64,000 bases of DNA from Arthrobacter sp. N199823 (GTDB lineage Bacteria; Actinomycetota; Actinomycetes; Actinomycetales; Micrococcaceae). How positions within the stretch are numbered: the first letter of the stretch is position 1; each line of letters opens with the position of its first letter. Shown here in pieces: positions 8,644 through 17,347 of this stretch. A model generated the notes under the pieces. It saw only the letters and a program-made list of their open reading frames with translations, was not told the origin of the DNA and did no database searches. The DNA lies in the NCBI RefSeq assembly GCF_002929705.1, contig NZ_PJIN01000009.1, positions 92,763-156,762 of the forward strand. The letters run 5' to 3'. The translations under genes and the position numbers were made by a program.

Positions 8644-10752
8644 TCAGATGACGCGAAGTGTTACTGTGCTGCCTTCGGGAGCTTCGCCACCCTGTGGGTC
8701 CTGGAAACGGACAGTGCCGAAGAATCCGCCCAGCAGATTCTCCACCTTGACCTCAAAACCGAGCGCCTCGAGCTCACGTGTTGCCACACCGACCTGTTTG
8801 CCCACCAAATCCGGCACACTGACCATCTTGGGGCCCTTGGATATGGTGAGCGTGACCTTGCCGCCAGCGGTGAGCGTGCCACTATCTGGTGAGGCCGTGA
8901 TGACCGATCCTGCCGGAACCGTGCGGCTGTTGACCTGCTCCGGGGAGATCACCGCCACCAGACCCAGGGACTTCAGCGCCGCCTCTGCGTCCGCCTGAGT
9001 CTTGCCCGTCAGAGCAGGCACCGGGATCGGTTTGGGGCCCTTGGAGACCACCAGGTTGACCTTGGTGTTGGCCCGGAACTCTTTCCCGGCTGCGGGATCC
9101 TGCTTGAGCACGACGCCGGCAGCCACCTTTTCGTCAAACGCTTCAGTGAGTGTTCCTACGGCGAGCTGCGCGTCGGTGAGAGCCTTCTTGGCGCCGTCTT
9201 GTGGCATGCCCGTGACGTTGGGGACCTGATAGAGCACGGGGCCCAAGGAAATTTGGACGGTGACATTGTTGAACTTGCGGAGGGAACTGCCGGCCGTGGG
9301 GTCGGTGTCCACCACAAAACCGGCAGCCACCTTTTCGTCATAGATGTCCGTCGTGGAGGTCGCCTCAAAGCCTTCGGCGCGCAGCACACTCAAGGCCTGC
9401 TCCACACTTTTGTTGCCCACATCCGGGACGGTTGCCAAAGCACCCGGACCTAAGGCTAAGAACCAGCCGGCACCTGCTGCAAGAATGCCCAGCACTAGCA
9501 CCAGCAGGATCCAGAGCACGGCTCGCCTGCGGGGATGCCGCGAACCAAGGGTCTTCTTCGGTGTGGCGGCCGCCTTGGCTTTTGCCTTGTTGGCCGCGGC
9601 AGCTTGGCGTTTGTTCAGGGGAGCCGCCGGGGCCTCGTCACTGACGGGGGGATAGCTGGAGGTGCCGATGTGAGCGGGCTGTGACGCCCCGGCGTCGTAC
9701 GCGGAAGATGTGGGCTCCGCAAGGGCATACCGGTCACTGTGGGGATCCTCGGCATAGAGCTGGGGGGAGCGGGGCAGGACCGAGGTGGGAAACTGCGGGG
9801 CGGCCAGAACCGTGGTGTGGCTCTGATCAAAGGCCACCGTGTGGCTGGTTCCGGGAAGCTGGGGCTCGATGGCCGGCAGCGTGGCCGATCCGCCGGCATC
9901 AAGCTCGGCAGGAGTGAGCGAGGCACGGATGTGGCGCAGATCCTCCAGCAAGGCGGCGCCATTGGCCGGGCGGTGGTCCGGATCCTTCTCCGTCATGTAG
10001 CGGACCAATTCATCCATGACAGGGGGCAGGGCCGGAATGTCGGCGGACGGGGCAGGCATCTCATCCTGAACGTGCGCCATGACCACAGCCACGGGAACCG
10101 TTCCACGGAAGGGCTGGTGGCCGGTGAGAAGTTCATAGAGCATGATGCCGGCAGAGTAAATGTCGCTGCGGGCATCGCCGCCTTCGCCGCGAGCCAGCTC
10201 GGGAGCAATGTAGGCAACAGTGCCAAAGAGCGTGCCGGTGTTGGTGGACGTGGTAACGGCTCGGGATAGCCCAAAGTCACCAATTTTGACCCAGCCTTGG
10301 TGGGAGATGAGGACATTCTCCGGCTTGACGTCGCGGTGCACCAGGCCAGCGCTGTGCGCGGCTGCGAGACCTGCGACGATGGGATCCAGTAAATCGAGTG
10401 CCTGGCGCGGGGTCAGCGCGCCCTGCCGCTCGATGACGTCTCGAAGCGTGTATCCGTCAATGAACTCGAAGACCAGGTAGGCGCACTCCGGGCCCACACC
10501 GTGATCGTGGATCTGCACCACATGGGGGTGGGACAGGCTGGCGGCGCTCTGGGCCTCCCGGCTGAGCCTGCCAATGAACGCGTTGTCGGTGGCAAGGTGT
10601 GGATGCAGGATCTTCAGCGCTATGTTGCGGTTGAGTCGCAGGTCCTTGGCCAGGTAGACGGTGGACATGCCGCCGTCAGCCACCTTGGATAGAACCAGGT
10701 AGCGGTTTTCGATTGTGGACCCGATTCGCGGGTCGGCAGACGCATCTTGCAC
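8644..10752 (-). CDS. pknL: Membrane Ser/Thr protein kinase with four PASTA domains
   Basis: This 702-aa receptor-like kinase has a kinase domain at about residues 17-275 with a Gly-rich loop (ADGGMSTVY), invariant Lys (ALKIL, K47), catalytic HRDVKPEN and DFG. A disordered linker precedes one membrane helix (about 412-433), then four PASTA repeats of ~67 residues lie outside the cell and should sense peptidoglycan or lipid II. Its targets are likely cell-wall or division proteins. Synteny with aroG, a Rv2175c-like gene and a polyprenyl synthase gene identifies it as PknL rather than PknB; M. tuberculosis PknL lacks PASTA repeats, whereas other actinobacterial PknL proteins carry them. The GTG start follows a -10 box by 6 nt. 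Confidence 0.93.
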   Translation of the reverse strand: MQDASADPRIGSTIENRYLVLSKVADGGMSTVYLAKDLRLNRNIALKILHPHLATDNAFIGRLSREAQSAASLSHPHVVQIHDHGVGPECAYLVFEFIDGYTLRDVIERQGALTPRQALDLLDPIVAGLAAAHSAGLVHRDVKPENVLISHQGWVKIGDFGLSRAVTTSTNTGTLFGTVAYIAPELARGEGGDARSDIYSAGIMLYELLTGHQPFRGTVPVAVVMAHVQDEMPAPSADIPALPPVMDELVRYMTEKDPDHRPANGAALLEDLRHIRASLTPAELDAGGSATLPAIEPQLPGTSHTVAFDQSHTTVLAAPQFPTSVLPRSPQLYAEDPHSDRYALAEPTSSAYDAGASQPAHIGTSSYPPVSDEAPAAPLNKRQAAAANKAKAKAAATPKKTLGSRHPRRRAVLWILLVLVLGILAAGAGWFLALGPGALATVPDVGNKSVEQALSVLRAEGFEATSTTDIYDEKVAAGFVVDTDPTAGSSLRKFNNVTVQISLGPVLYQVPNVTGMPQDGAKKALTDAQLAVGTLTEAFDEKVAAGVVLKQDPAAGKEFRANTKVNLVVSKGPKPIPVPALTGKTQADAEAALKSLGLVAVISPEQVNSRTVPAGSVITASPDSGTLTAGGKVTLTISKGPKMVSVPDLVGKQVGVATRELEALGFEVKVENLLGGFFGTVRFQDPQGGEAPEGSTVTLRVI

Positions 10753-10764
10753 TCTTCAAGTTTA
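10750..10764 (-). promoter_or_regulatory. -10 box of leaderless pknL transcript
   Basis: On the minus strand TAAACT (10764-10759) precedes the GTG start (10752-10750) by exactly 6 nt, with no Shine-Dalgarno. Confidence 0.55.
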
Positions 10765-10777
10765 GGAGCACAAACGT

Positions 10778-10815
10778 AAAGGGGCCGCCAGCAACACTGC
10801 GCTGGGGCCCCTTTT
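10778..10815 (-). terminator. Terminator of the LysM protein gene
   Basis: On the minus strand AAAAGGGGCCCCAGC and GCTGGCGGCCCCTTT pair with one bulged base, followed by a short T-rich tract. It lies between the LysM gene stop (10847) and the pknL start. Confidence 0.7.
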
Positions 10816-10846
10816 CGTTGAGAGCGTACTGCTTCCTCGTCCTGAT

Positions 10847-12493
10847 TTAGCGGAACAGGTTCCGGTTTGCCTTGATACCGGCAACGTAGTTCACCGTATC
10901 CGGGTACATCCCGTACAGGTGGACCGAGTATTCCCCTTGGTAGTAACCGGCAATAGCCAGGTCCTCGCTGGGGGCTCCGCGCAGCAATGCGCGGATGATG
11001 GCCACGCCTGCTGTCACGTTGTCGTACGGGTCCAACAGGTTCAGCTTGCGGCCCACCAGTCCCGATGCCCAATCGCCGGCGTCGGGAATGACCTGCATGG
11101 TGCCAATGGCATTGGCGGGGGAGACCGACTGGTGGTTGAAGCCGGATTCCTGCTGTGCGAACGCCATAGCCAGGGCGGGGTCAACACCCATCTTGGAGGC
11201 TGTGCTGGAGACGATCTGTTTCATCTGCGCACGGGTGGGAGAGGGCGCGGCCAGCAGAGCAGCCTTGTTCTTATTGGCATCTGCTACTACCGCGGCAGGG
11301 TAGGTGTAGTGCAGGAACGTGCTGGGCACCTCCTGCTCCGGCGTGAGGGCCGGCTTCGGCGCAATGGGCGTGATCGAGCTTGAATTGGACTTCAGGCCCG
11401 GGATGGTGAGGACCTTGCCGGGGTAAATCACGCCGTTGACAGTGATGCCGTTGGCTGAGGCCAAAGCGGAGAGGCTCACGCCATGCTTGGCGGCAATGGC
11501 GCCCAGAGTATCGCCGGACTTGATGGTGTACTTGCCGCTTGTGGTGGCCTTGGGTGCCGCCGTTGACGGGGCCGACGGCGTTGCCGCCTTGGCGGTGCCG
11601 CCTACCTTGATCTTCTGGCCGGGGTAGATCACGGAGCTGCCGTTGAGCCCGTTCAGCGAGAAGATCGAGCCCAGGCTGACGTTGTGCTTGCTGGCAATAC
11701 CGCTGAGCGTGTCCCCGGACTTGACTACGTAGCTTTGCGAACCGGATGAGGTGGCCTTGGGTGCCGCCGTTGACGGGGCCGACGGCGTTGCCGCCTTGGC
11801 AGTGCCGCCTACCTTGATCTTCTGGCCGGGGTAGATCACGGAGCTGGCGTTGAGCCCGTTCAGCGAGAAGATCGAGCCCAGGCTGACCTTGTGCTTGCTG
11901 GCAATGCCGCTGAGCGTGTCCCCGGACTTAACCGTGTAGCTCGCGGCGGCTGTGGCGGTGGAGGCGGTGGGAGCGGCGGCAGTGGATTTGGCGGCTCCTG
12001 AGATCACTAGGACTTGTCCGGGGTAAATGATCGAAGCGTTGGAGAGTCTGTTCAAACTCAGGACCTTCGATGTGCTGACGCCGTGCTTGGCCGCGATGGC
12101 AGAGACGGTATCACCGGACTTAACGGTGTACCGAACGTTGGCGGCCGTTTTGGCAATGAGCGCCTGCGCCACCTGTGTCTGGGCTACGAGAGGCGTGGCG
12201 GTCACTGCTGTTGGCAAGGAGCTGGCAACCACGGCTGCCGGAATGCTGGAGGATTTGGCCTGCACTTGCGCAGTTCGCGCCTGAATGGCGGCCAACACGT
12301 CTGCGGAGTTCAGAGCTCCATGGCTACCGTGCGGTTGAGTTCCGGGGTGGGTGGGGGCTGCAGTCGCTGGGACCGCCATCGCCAGAGACGAGAGCATAAC
12401 AACGGGAATAGCTGCTGTGGCAACGGCGGCAAGCTGCTTGCCGGTGTTGGCAGACGGGCGTGTTGGAGTCATGGGTGTGGACCTCGAGTTCAC
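10847..12493 (-). CDS. Secreted LysM / lytic transglycosylase protein
   Basis: The protein (up to 548 aa) has an N-terminal signal peptide ending near AMAVPATAA (~45), four LysM repeats (about 139-182, 203-246, 271-314 and 342-385) joined by Ala/Thr/Pro-rich linkers, and a C-terminal transglycosylase (SLT-like) domain from about 410 containing ALAMAFAQQESGF and GTMQVIPDAG, where the Glu of QQESGF is the probable catalytic acid. It should bind and cleave peptidoglycan outside the membrane, helping wall growth or daughter-cell separation. Start is either GTG 12493 or ATG 12472, the latter with GAGG upstream. LysM 2 and 3 are almost identical at DNA level. The gene is directly downstream of its divergent neighbour, the Rv2175c-like gene. 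Confidence 0.88.
   Translation of the reverse strand: MNSRSTPMTPTRPSANTGKQLAAVATAAIPVVMLSSLAMAVPATAAPTHPGTQPHGSHGALNSADVLAAIQARTAQVQAKSSSIPAAVVASSLPTAVTATPLVAQTQVAQALIAKTAANVRYTVKSGDTVSAIAAKHGVSTSKVLSLNRLSNASIIYPGQVLVISGAAKSTAAAPTASTATAAASYTVKSGDTLSGIASKHKVSLGSIFSLNGLNASSVIYPGQKIKVGGTAKAATPSAPSTAAPKATSSGSQSYVVKSGDTLSGIASKHNVSLGSIFSLNGLNGSSVIYPGQKIKVGGTAKAATPSAPSTAAPKATTSGKYTIKSGDTLGAIAAKHGVSLSALASANGITVNGVIYPGKVLTIPGLKSNSSSITPIAPKPALTPEQEVPSTFLHYTYPAAVVADANKNKAALLAAPSPTRAQMKQIVSSTASKMGVDPALAMAFAQQESGFNHQSVSPANAIGTMQVIPDAGDWASGLVGRKLNLLDPYDNVTAGVAIIRALLRGAPSEDLAIAGYYQGEYSVHLYGMYPDTVNYVAGIKANRNLFR
11541..11937 (-). repeat. Tandem duplication of a LysM unit (207-bp period)
   Basis: Two copies, about 11541-11730 and 11748-11937, are nearly identical at nucleotide level and 207 bp (69 codons) apart. 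They encode LysM 2 and 3 with their linkers. The few differences suggest recent duplication or ongoing gene conversion. Confidence 0.8.
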
Positions 12494-12502
12494 GTTGCTG
12501 AT

Positions 12503-12530
12503 GTTACTAGTGGTGTTGAAGTTACTAGTG
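12503..12530. promoter_or_regulatory. Direct repeats GTTACTAGTG upstream of the LysM gene
   Basis: GTTACTAGTG occurs at 12503-12512 and 12521-12530, 18 bp apart, in the gap between the LysM gene and the divergent Rv2175c-like gene. On the LysM strand each reads CACTAGTAAC. The paired GTAAC cores resemble sites of response regulators such as MtrA, which control LysM wall hydrolases in other Actinobacteria; that link is inference. Confidence 0.4.
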
Positions 12531-12636
12531 AGACTACTGGGAATTTACACCAAAGGTCGGTACAAAGGGAGTTAAAGTCACATAAAGGGCTTTAATATGT
12601 GCACTCCAGCACAATATTCACACGCACGTTACCAAT

Positions 12637-13008
12637 ATGTGGGAACCTTTGAGGGTGAGTAATCTTGAATCAGTAGTCAGCGAATGGCTGCCCTTGCCCG
12701 ATGTTGCCCAGAAACTTGATGTTTCGGTAACCAAAGTCCATGCCCTCGTCAAAGACGGCTCCTTGCTGGCCGCACGCATTGGAGAGCGCAACATTCGCGC
12801 CGTTCCTGCGGCGTTCATCGTCGAGGACCACATCTTGGAAAGCCTCCGCGGTACCATCACGGTGCTCCAAGACGCAGGTTTTGAAGATGAGGAAGCCATC
12901 GAGTGGCTCTTCACAGCGGATGAGTCCCTGCCGGGGCGTCCCATTGACGCCTTGCATGCAGGCCGGAAAACAGAAATCCGTCGACGCGCAGGCGCCCTCG
13001 GCTGGTAA
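12637..13008 (+). CDS. Rv2175c-like DNA-binding protein, likely PknL substrate
   Basis: This 123-aa protein has an N-terminal winged-helix-like region (LPLPDVAQKLDVSVTKVHALVKDG) and a C-terminal block TVLQDAGFEDEEAIEWLF...RPIDALHAGRKTEIRRRA that matches M. tuberculosis Rv2175c as I remember it. Rv2175c is a DNA-binding protein phosphorylated by PknL, and the gene lies in the same neighbourhood here. A homologous function as a kinase-controlled regulator is therefore likely, but DNA targets are unknown. The start may be ATG 12637 or GTG 12655; neither has a well-placed Shine-Dalgarno. The N-terminal threonine phosphosite of the mycobacterial protein is not obvious. Confidence 0.88.
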   Translation: MWEPLRVSNLESVVSEWLPLPDVAQKLDVSVTKVHALVKDGSLLAARIGERNIRAVPAAFIVEDHILESLRGTITVLQDAGFEDEEAIEWLFTADESLPGRPIDALHAGRKTEIRRRAGALGW

Positions 13009-13034
13009 GAATCCCCGCTTGTATAGAATCACTG

Positions 13035-13068
13035 ACGCTGCTGGGTTGTTTCGGCAAACCAGCAGCGT
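13035..13068. terminator. Hairpin between convergent genes
   Basis: A perfect 10-bp stem ACGCTGCTGG / CCAGCAGCGT with a 14-nt loop lies behind the Rv2175c-like gene. There is no T-run, so termination is only probable. The remaining gap to 13194 shows nothing else. Confidence 0.5.
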
Positions 13069-13194
13069 GAGCTGCTCTGGTGAATACTTGCCAGGCGCGG
13101 CACTATTAACCGGCCAGCTATCCGGAGAGCCGCTATGGTTCTACACCAGCCACAGCGGTCCCTCAGATCGGAACCTGTTGCTCGCTAAGTGGGA

Positions 13195-14298
13195 TCAGGA
13201 CGTTCTCGATACGGCGCTCTGACCCAAGGCCAGCAGTGCTTCGCGCACAGTTTCTGAAACGGGTAGTTCTGCCAAAGCCGTGAAGGCATCTGTGCTCAGC
13301 GCAGCAATCATTTCCTCGGTGCGCTCCAGGGCGCCTGTTTCAAGCATGATGGCGCATAGCTTGGCAATCTCGGCTTCGCTCAGATCCTGACGTCCCAAGT
13401 TTTGGTCAACAAAGTCACGGTCCGCTTCCCCAGCTGCATCGATGGTCAGCCCCACCAAAACCGTGCGCTTGCCTTCTCGTAGGTCATCGCCAGCCGGTTT
13501 CCCGGTCTGAGCCGGATCTCCGAAGACGCCCAAGACGTCGTCGCGCAGCTGAAAAGCCTCGCCAAGCGGCAGGGCAAAGGCGCTGTAACTATTGAGCATG
13601 GAGTCGTCGGCGCCGGCCAAGGCTCCGCCCAACACCAACGGGTGCTCGGAAGAATATTTAGCGCTCTTATAGCGAATAATGGCCGACGCTCTAGCAACAG
13701 CTGTTTCGTGAGGTTTCGAGGGCCCAGCCACTTCCTCCAGAATATCCAAATACTGCCCGGCCATGACTTCGGTGCGCATAATGTTGAAGACGTCCCTGGC
13801 CCGGCTAGATGAGCCGGTATCGATGCGGGAGAACATTTCTTCGCTCAGCGAGAGGCAAAGATCGCCGGTGAGAATGGCTGCGGCATGACCGAACCGCTCG
13901 TTGTCCAGAGACCATTTACTATCAGTGTGCAAAGTGCTGAATCGTTTGTGAACACTGGGACCGCCGCGGCGAGTGTCTGAACGGTCGATGATGTCATCAT
14001 GAATCAGTGCCGCAGCTTGGAAGAGTTCCAAGGCAGCGCCGGCCTGGATGACGGCGGGTGCATCGGCGGCGCCACCGGCACCGCGCCAACCCCAGTAACA
14101 CAGCAGAGCTCGCATGCGTTTGCCGCCGGTGACGAGGGTCTTGATGGAGTCAACCAGAACTAGAGTTGCCGGAGAGATTTGCGCCAGAAGCTCATGTTTT
14201 TCTGCCAGAAAGCTATTGAGCTGCTGTGCCACCGCCGCAATGAATGCATCGTGTTCGCCGGCAATGGAGACGTCTGACTGGGCAGGCGTGTGGTTCAT
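13195..14298 (-). CDS. Polyprenyl (geranylgeranyl-type) diphosphate synthase
   Basis: The product (367 aa) elongates allylic diphosphates with isopentenyl diphosphate to make prenyl chains for quinones, carotenoids or wall lipid carriers. The first aspartate-rich motif is HDDIIDRSDTRRGGPSVH and the second is FQLRDDVLGVFGD, followed by GKPAGDDLREGK, all expected for trans-prenyltransferases. The residues upstream of the first motif do not settle the chain length; related IdsA2 proteins make C15-C20 products. ATG 14298 has AAGGA about 10 nt upstream, better than the longer frame to 14346. Synteny with pknL matches the Rv2173 position. Confidence 0.9.
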   Translation of the reverse strand: MNHTPAQSDVSIAGEHDAFIAAVAQQLNSFLAEKHELLAQISPATLVLVDSIKTLVTGGKRMRALLCYWGWRGAGGAADAPAVIQAGAALELFQAAALIHDDIIDRSDTRRGGPSVHKRFSTLHTDSKWSLDNERFGHAAAILTGDLCLSLSEEMFSRIDTGSSSRARDVFNIMRTEVMAGQYLDILEEVAGPSKPHETAVARASAIIRYKSAKYSSEHPLVLGGALAGADDSMLNSYSAFALPLGEAFQLRDDVLGVFGDPAQTGKPAGDDLREGKRTVLVGLTIDAAGEADRDFVDQNLGRQDLSEAEIAKLCAIMLETGALERTEEMIAALSTDAFTALAELPVSETVREALLALGQSAVSRTS

Positions 14299-14376
14299 GC
14301 GCTCAAGGTTCCTTGCTGTGGGAGGTGCCGACTGTGACGGCGGCAAATTATGGGGACAGGCCGGACTGCTGAGTGC

Positions 14377-14949
14377 CTACTTCATTGAGGCTGGCAGCAA
14401 TGTGGCGCCGACGGTAAAGGTGGACGTCGCCGACGTCACCACCACCGAGACGGTGATGATTTCCTCACCAGCAGCGCGAACGTATGTCTTGAGCGGAACG
14501 CCGTCCACAGCATCTCCTGGCTGAGCCTTGAAGCCCTGAGCGGTGAATGACTTGGTGTAGAACGCCAGGATCTGCGCCGGGGTCTCGGTGGTAGTAGCCG
14601 TCAGCGACGTTGTTGAAACGGTGCTGCCCGTTTCGAGGCTGGAAGCCTGAATTTGTGCACCCTTGGGCAGCGGAATCACCTTGGCGGGGAAGCCGGCGAC
14701 CAATTCTTTGATGGCCGTCTGGGCAGTAGCAGTAGCAGTTGCTGTGCTGCTGGCTGATGCTGAACTAGAAGTAGCGGAAGAAGACGTTGCAGCCACGGTT
14801 GCACCAGAAGTTGCGGACGCGCTCGTGGTGGTCCCGTCCGGTTCGCCGGCACCGGAACACGCAGCCAAGAGCAAAGCTGTGGAGACTGCGGCGGCTGCCA
14901 GCAGCTGCTTGCGGCGGGGTGCCAGTGCGCGAAGCGGGGTGGGATTCAT
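14377..14949 (-). CDS. Lipoprotein of unknown function
   Basis: The product (190 aa) begins with a basic stretch, a hydrophobic segment and the lipobox LLAACSG (Cys near residue 30), so it should be lipid-anchored on the outer face of the membrane. A Ser/Thr/Ala-rich linker of about 40 residues precedes a small folded domain of ~110 residues (VIPLPKGAQIQASSLE to the end). I do not recognise the domain. ATG 14949 has AAGGA 7 nt upstream; the longer frame to 15078 has no such support. The gene sits upstream of the prenyl synthase on the same strand with a 78-bp gap. Confidence 0.8.
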   Translation of the reverse strand: MNPTPLRALAPRRKQLLAAAAVSTALLLAACSGAGEPDGTTTSASATSGATVAATSSSATSSSASASSTATATATAQTAIKELVAGFPAKVIPLPKGAQIQASSLETGSTVSTTSLTATTTETPAQILAFYTKSFTAQGFKAQPGDAVDGVPLKTYVRAAGEEIITVSVVVTSATSTFTVGATLLPASMK

Positions 14950-15088
14950 GACTGATTTCCTTAGCTGCAGGTGCCGGGTCGGTGACATCTTCATCAGTTT
15001 ACCCATGTTGGGCAGCGCCGCCCTTGCTGTGTTGCGTTCCTCACCCCGGTGGGCTGTGGCAACGATTGGGTGCACCAAGCGGGTTCAC

Positions 15089-15103
15089 TAGACTGAGCGT
15101 GTG
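15089..15103 (+). promoter_or_regulatory. -10 box of leaderless dinB transcript
   Basis: TAGACT (15089-15094) precedes the GTG start at 15101 by exactly 6 nt; no Shine-Dalgarno is present. No LexA-type palindrome was noticed nearby. Confidence 0.55.
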
Positions 15104-16318
15104 AATCAGCCCGAACTACCTGCGGAGCCGCCCGCCCTCGACCAGGGAGGGTGCACCATCATGCATGTGGACATGGACGCCTTCTTTGTCGCAGCGGAAC
15201 TGCGTACACGCCCGGAACTCAAGGGGAAGATGGTCATTGTGGGCCATCCCGAGGGGCGGTCAGTAGTATTGTCAGCTTCCTACGAAGCCCGCGCCCGTGG
15301 CGTCCGTTCAGCCATGCCCATGTCCACGGCACAGCGGATCTGCCCAGCCGCCGTCGTTATTGCCCCACAGCACCAGCTCTACCAGCAGATTTCCGGCCAG
15401 ATCATGGGGATCTTTCATTCCATTACTGACACAGTGGAGCAGCTCAGTGTTGACGAGGCGTTTCTGGATGTCAGCGGATCCCTGCGCCGGCTGGGGACGC
15501 CGCTGGAGATTGGCGCCCAGATTCGTGCTCGGATTTCCGCCGAACTGGGCATAACGGCCTCGGTGGGCATTGCATCCAGCAAATTTGTTGCCAAGGTAGC
15601 CTCCACCCGGTGCAAGCCGAACGGGATGCTGCTGATCGAAAAGTCCCGCACGGTAGAATATTTGCACACCCTCCCCGTGGAAGCGCTCTGGGGCGTGGGA
15701 GAGAAGACCCGCCAGTCACTTGCCCGGCTGGGGATCTTCACCGTTGCCGACGTCGCTGGGACACCGCTCTCCACCCTGCAACGGGCGTTGGGAGTCACCG
15801 GCGCGAACCTGCACGCCCTTGCATGGGGGATCGATCCGCGGCCTGTCACCCCTGCTCACCAGGAGAAGAGCATTGGTGCCGAAGAGACCTTCGCCGTTGA
15901 CACGCACGACGACGAGATCCTCACCCGTGAGTTGCTGAGGCTCTCACACCGGGTGGCCACAAGAATGCGCCAAGGGGCTTTTAGCGGGCGGACCGTCGCG
16001 CTGAAAGTTAAGTACGCCGACTTTTCCACCATCAGCCGCTCACGAACTCTCGGAGCAGGGACAGATAACGCGGCAACCATTTACGGCGCGGCAGTAGGGC
16101 TGTTGCAGGGACTCGGACCGCGATCCCAAGCGGTGCGGCTGATCGGCGTTCGCATGGAAAAGCTCGAAGCTGTCCACGATGTTCCGTTGCAACTTGAGTT
16201 GGATCCGCGGGATGAGCATTCACGCAACGCGCAGGCAGTGGGGGATGCCATTGCTGCCCGCTTTGGAAGCGCCAAAATTGGTCCCGCCAGGCTCCTGAAA
16301 CCCCGGGATCAGCCTTAG
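15101..16318 (+). CDS. dinB: DNA polymerase IV (Y-family)
   Basis: The product (405 aa) is an error-prone polymerase that copies past damaged template bases. Catalytic motifs are visible: MHVDMDAFFVAAELR (first metal aspartate), the SYEARARGVRSAMP finger block, LSVDEAFLDVSG (second catalytic Asp-Glu) and SVGIASSKFVAKVAST. A helix-hairpin-helix (WGVGEKTRQSLARLGI) and the little-finger domain follow. The C-terminal tail ends in LLKPRDQP; no clear beta-clamp motif was identified. It is transcribed divergently from the lipoprotein gene. Length is usual for DinB of Actinobacteria. Confidence 0.94.
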   Translation: MNQPELPAEPPALDQGGCTIMHVDMDAFFVAAELRTRPELKGKMVIVGHPEGRSVVLSASYEARARGVRSAMPMSTAQRICPAAVVIAPQHQLYQQISGQIMGIFHSITDTVEQLSVDEAFLDVSGSLRRLGTPLEIGAQIRARISAELGITASVGIASSKFVAKVASTRCKPNGMLLIEKSRTVEYLHTLPVEALWGVGEKTRQSLARLGIFTVADVAGTPLSTLQRALGVTGANLHALAWGIDPRPVTPAHQEKSIGAEETFAVDTHDDEILTRELLRLSHRVATRMRQGAFSGRTVALKVKYADFSTISRSRTLGAGTDNAATIYGAAVGLLQGLGPRSQAVRLIGVRMEKLEAVHDVPLQLELDPRDEHSRNAQAVGDAIAARFGSAKIGPARLLKPRDQP

Positions 16319-16565
16319 CTGGCGGAGCTGTTCGGTAACTTCAAGATAGCGTCAAGACACCGACGTCACACTGGGTACCAGTTCGGCACTTTCACGCCTA
16401 TTGTTAGTACTAGAAGTTGACACTTTGACAGCTTCAATGCTGTTGGCACTCAAGCCGTCAGAATCAAGAGCGGAATCCGCAATTGCCCTGGCAACTCGGG
16501 AACTAACACTGATGTCAAGGCGTTAACGAGTCAAGTGCCACGGTTCTGACCTGAAGGAGGTCGTC

Positions 16566-16943
16566 ATGCCCCTCTCTGAGCACGAACAGAGATTGCTGGA
16601 TCAACTAGAGCAGCAACTGCATGCTGAAGATCCAAAATTTGCCAATGCCTTGTCGAGCTCGCCGGCGCGCTCAATGTCGACGCGAAACGTAGTCATTGGC
16701 GTCTTGGTGATGATTGTTGGGCTGCTCATACTGCTCGGCGGTGTGGCGACGCAACTGATAGTTGTGGGTGTTTTGGGCTTCCTCGTCATGGGTGCGGGGG
16801 TCTATTTCGCAGTTTCGAAAGCAAAATCCAGCGATGCAGGACCAGCCGCGAGTAAAGACGGAGTCAAGTCTGCAGCGAAGCAGAAGAGTGGTTTCATGAG
16901 CAACCTCGAAGAAAAGTGGGACGAACGGCGTCGGGAGCAGTAA
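16566..16943 (+). CDS. DUF3040 membrane protein
   Basis: The product (125 aa) opens with the characteristic PLSEHEQRLLDQLEQQLHAEDPKFA helix of DUF3040 proteins, then two membrane helices (about 44-64 and 67-88) and a charged C-terminal tail. DUF3040 proteins are small actinobacterial membrane proteins, typically encoded just upstream of the mraZ/dcw cluster as here; their function is unknown, and a link to envelope growth is inferred only from location. GAAGGAGG lies 7 nt before ATG 16566. The 247-bp gap upstream holds no gene I can support. Confidence 0.9.
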   Translation: MPLSEHEQRLLDQLEQQLHAEDPKFANALSSSPARSMSTRNVVIGVLVMIVGLLILLGGVATQLIVVGVLGFLVMGAGVYFAVSKAKSSDAGPAASKDGVKSAAKQKSGFMSNLEEKWDERRREQ

Positions 16944-16989
16944 CTCCGCTTTAACGCTTCACCCCGTTAGTCAACAAGTCGTCATCCTT

Positions 16990-17051
16990 GAGACGGCGTT
17001 GGCGGATGGAGACAATGTTTGAGCATTGTCTCCATCCGCCAACGCCGTCTC
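16990..17051 (+). terminator. Perfect 28-bp hairpin behind the DUF3040 gene
   Basis: Arms 16990-17017 and 17024-17051 pair perfectly over 28 bp with a TTTGAG loop, and TTTTG follows. Position and tail fit a strong terminator insulating the dcw operon from upstream transcription. The length is unusual for a simple terminator. Confidence 0.8.
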
Positions 17052-17347
17052 TTTTGCGTTACTAGGGTTGGTGCGTCTTGGACAGTGGCCCGGCGCAGCT
17101 TCCCGGAGCCCATCACGCCCCCACCTGTTCTCCCTCCGCTGTCCACTCCCGGATGCTCCTTTTTCCTCCCCGGCGGGTCACGACGAGCCCAAAAGTAGTG
17201 CTGGAGTGGTTCTTGAGCCACATTTTCGGCTACAGCCGGCGTCATTATTGACTTTTCCCTCCACCGTTTGTTGTGCCAAAACATCGCCGCCATCACGCGG
17301 AATTTACTCGCGACACGGTGACGAAATCAGGCCTTATGAAGTTGACG
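17052..17347 (+). other. Gene-free region upstream of mraZ
   Basis: No gene can be supported here. The stretch should hold the dcw promoter: it becomes AT-richer near 17240-17345, with a TTGACT at 17250-17255 and the sequence GTTTGTTGTGCCAAAACATC nearby. I could not settle a -10 box with confidence. Confidence 0.5.

Noticed and set aside
12740-13222. Plus-strand frame running past the Rv2175c-like gene
   Set aside because: It overlaps that gene in another frame and shows no protein-like conservation in its unique part.
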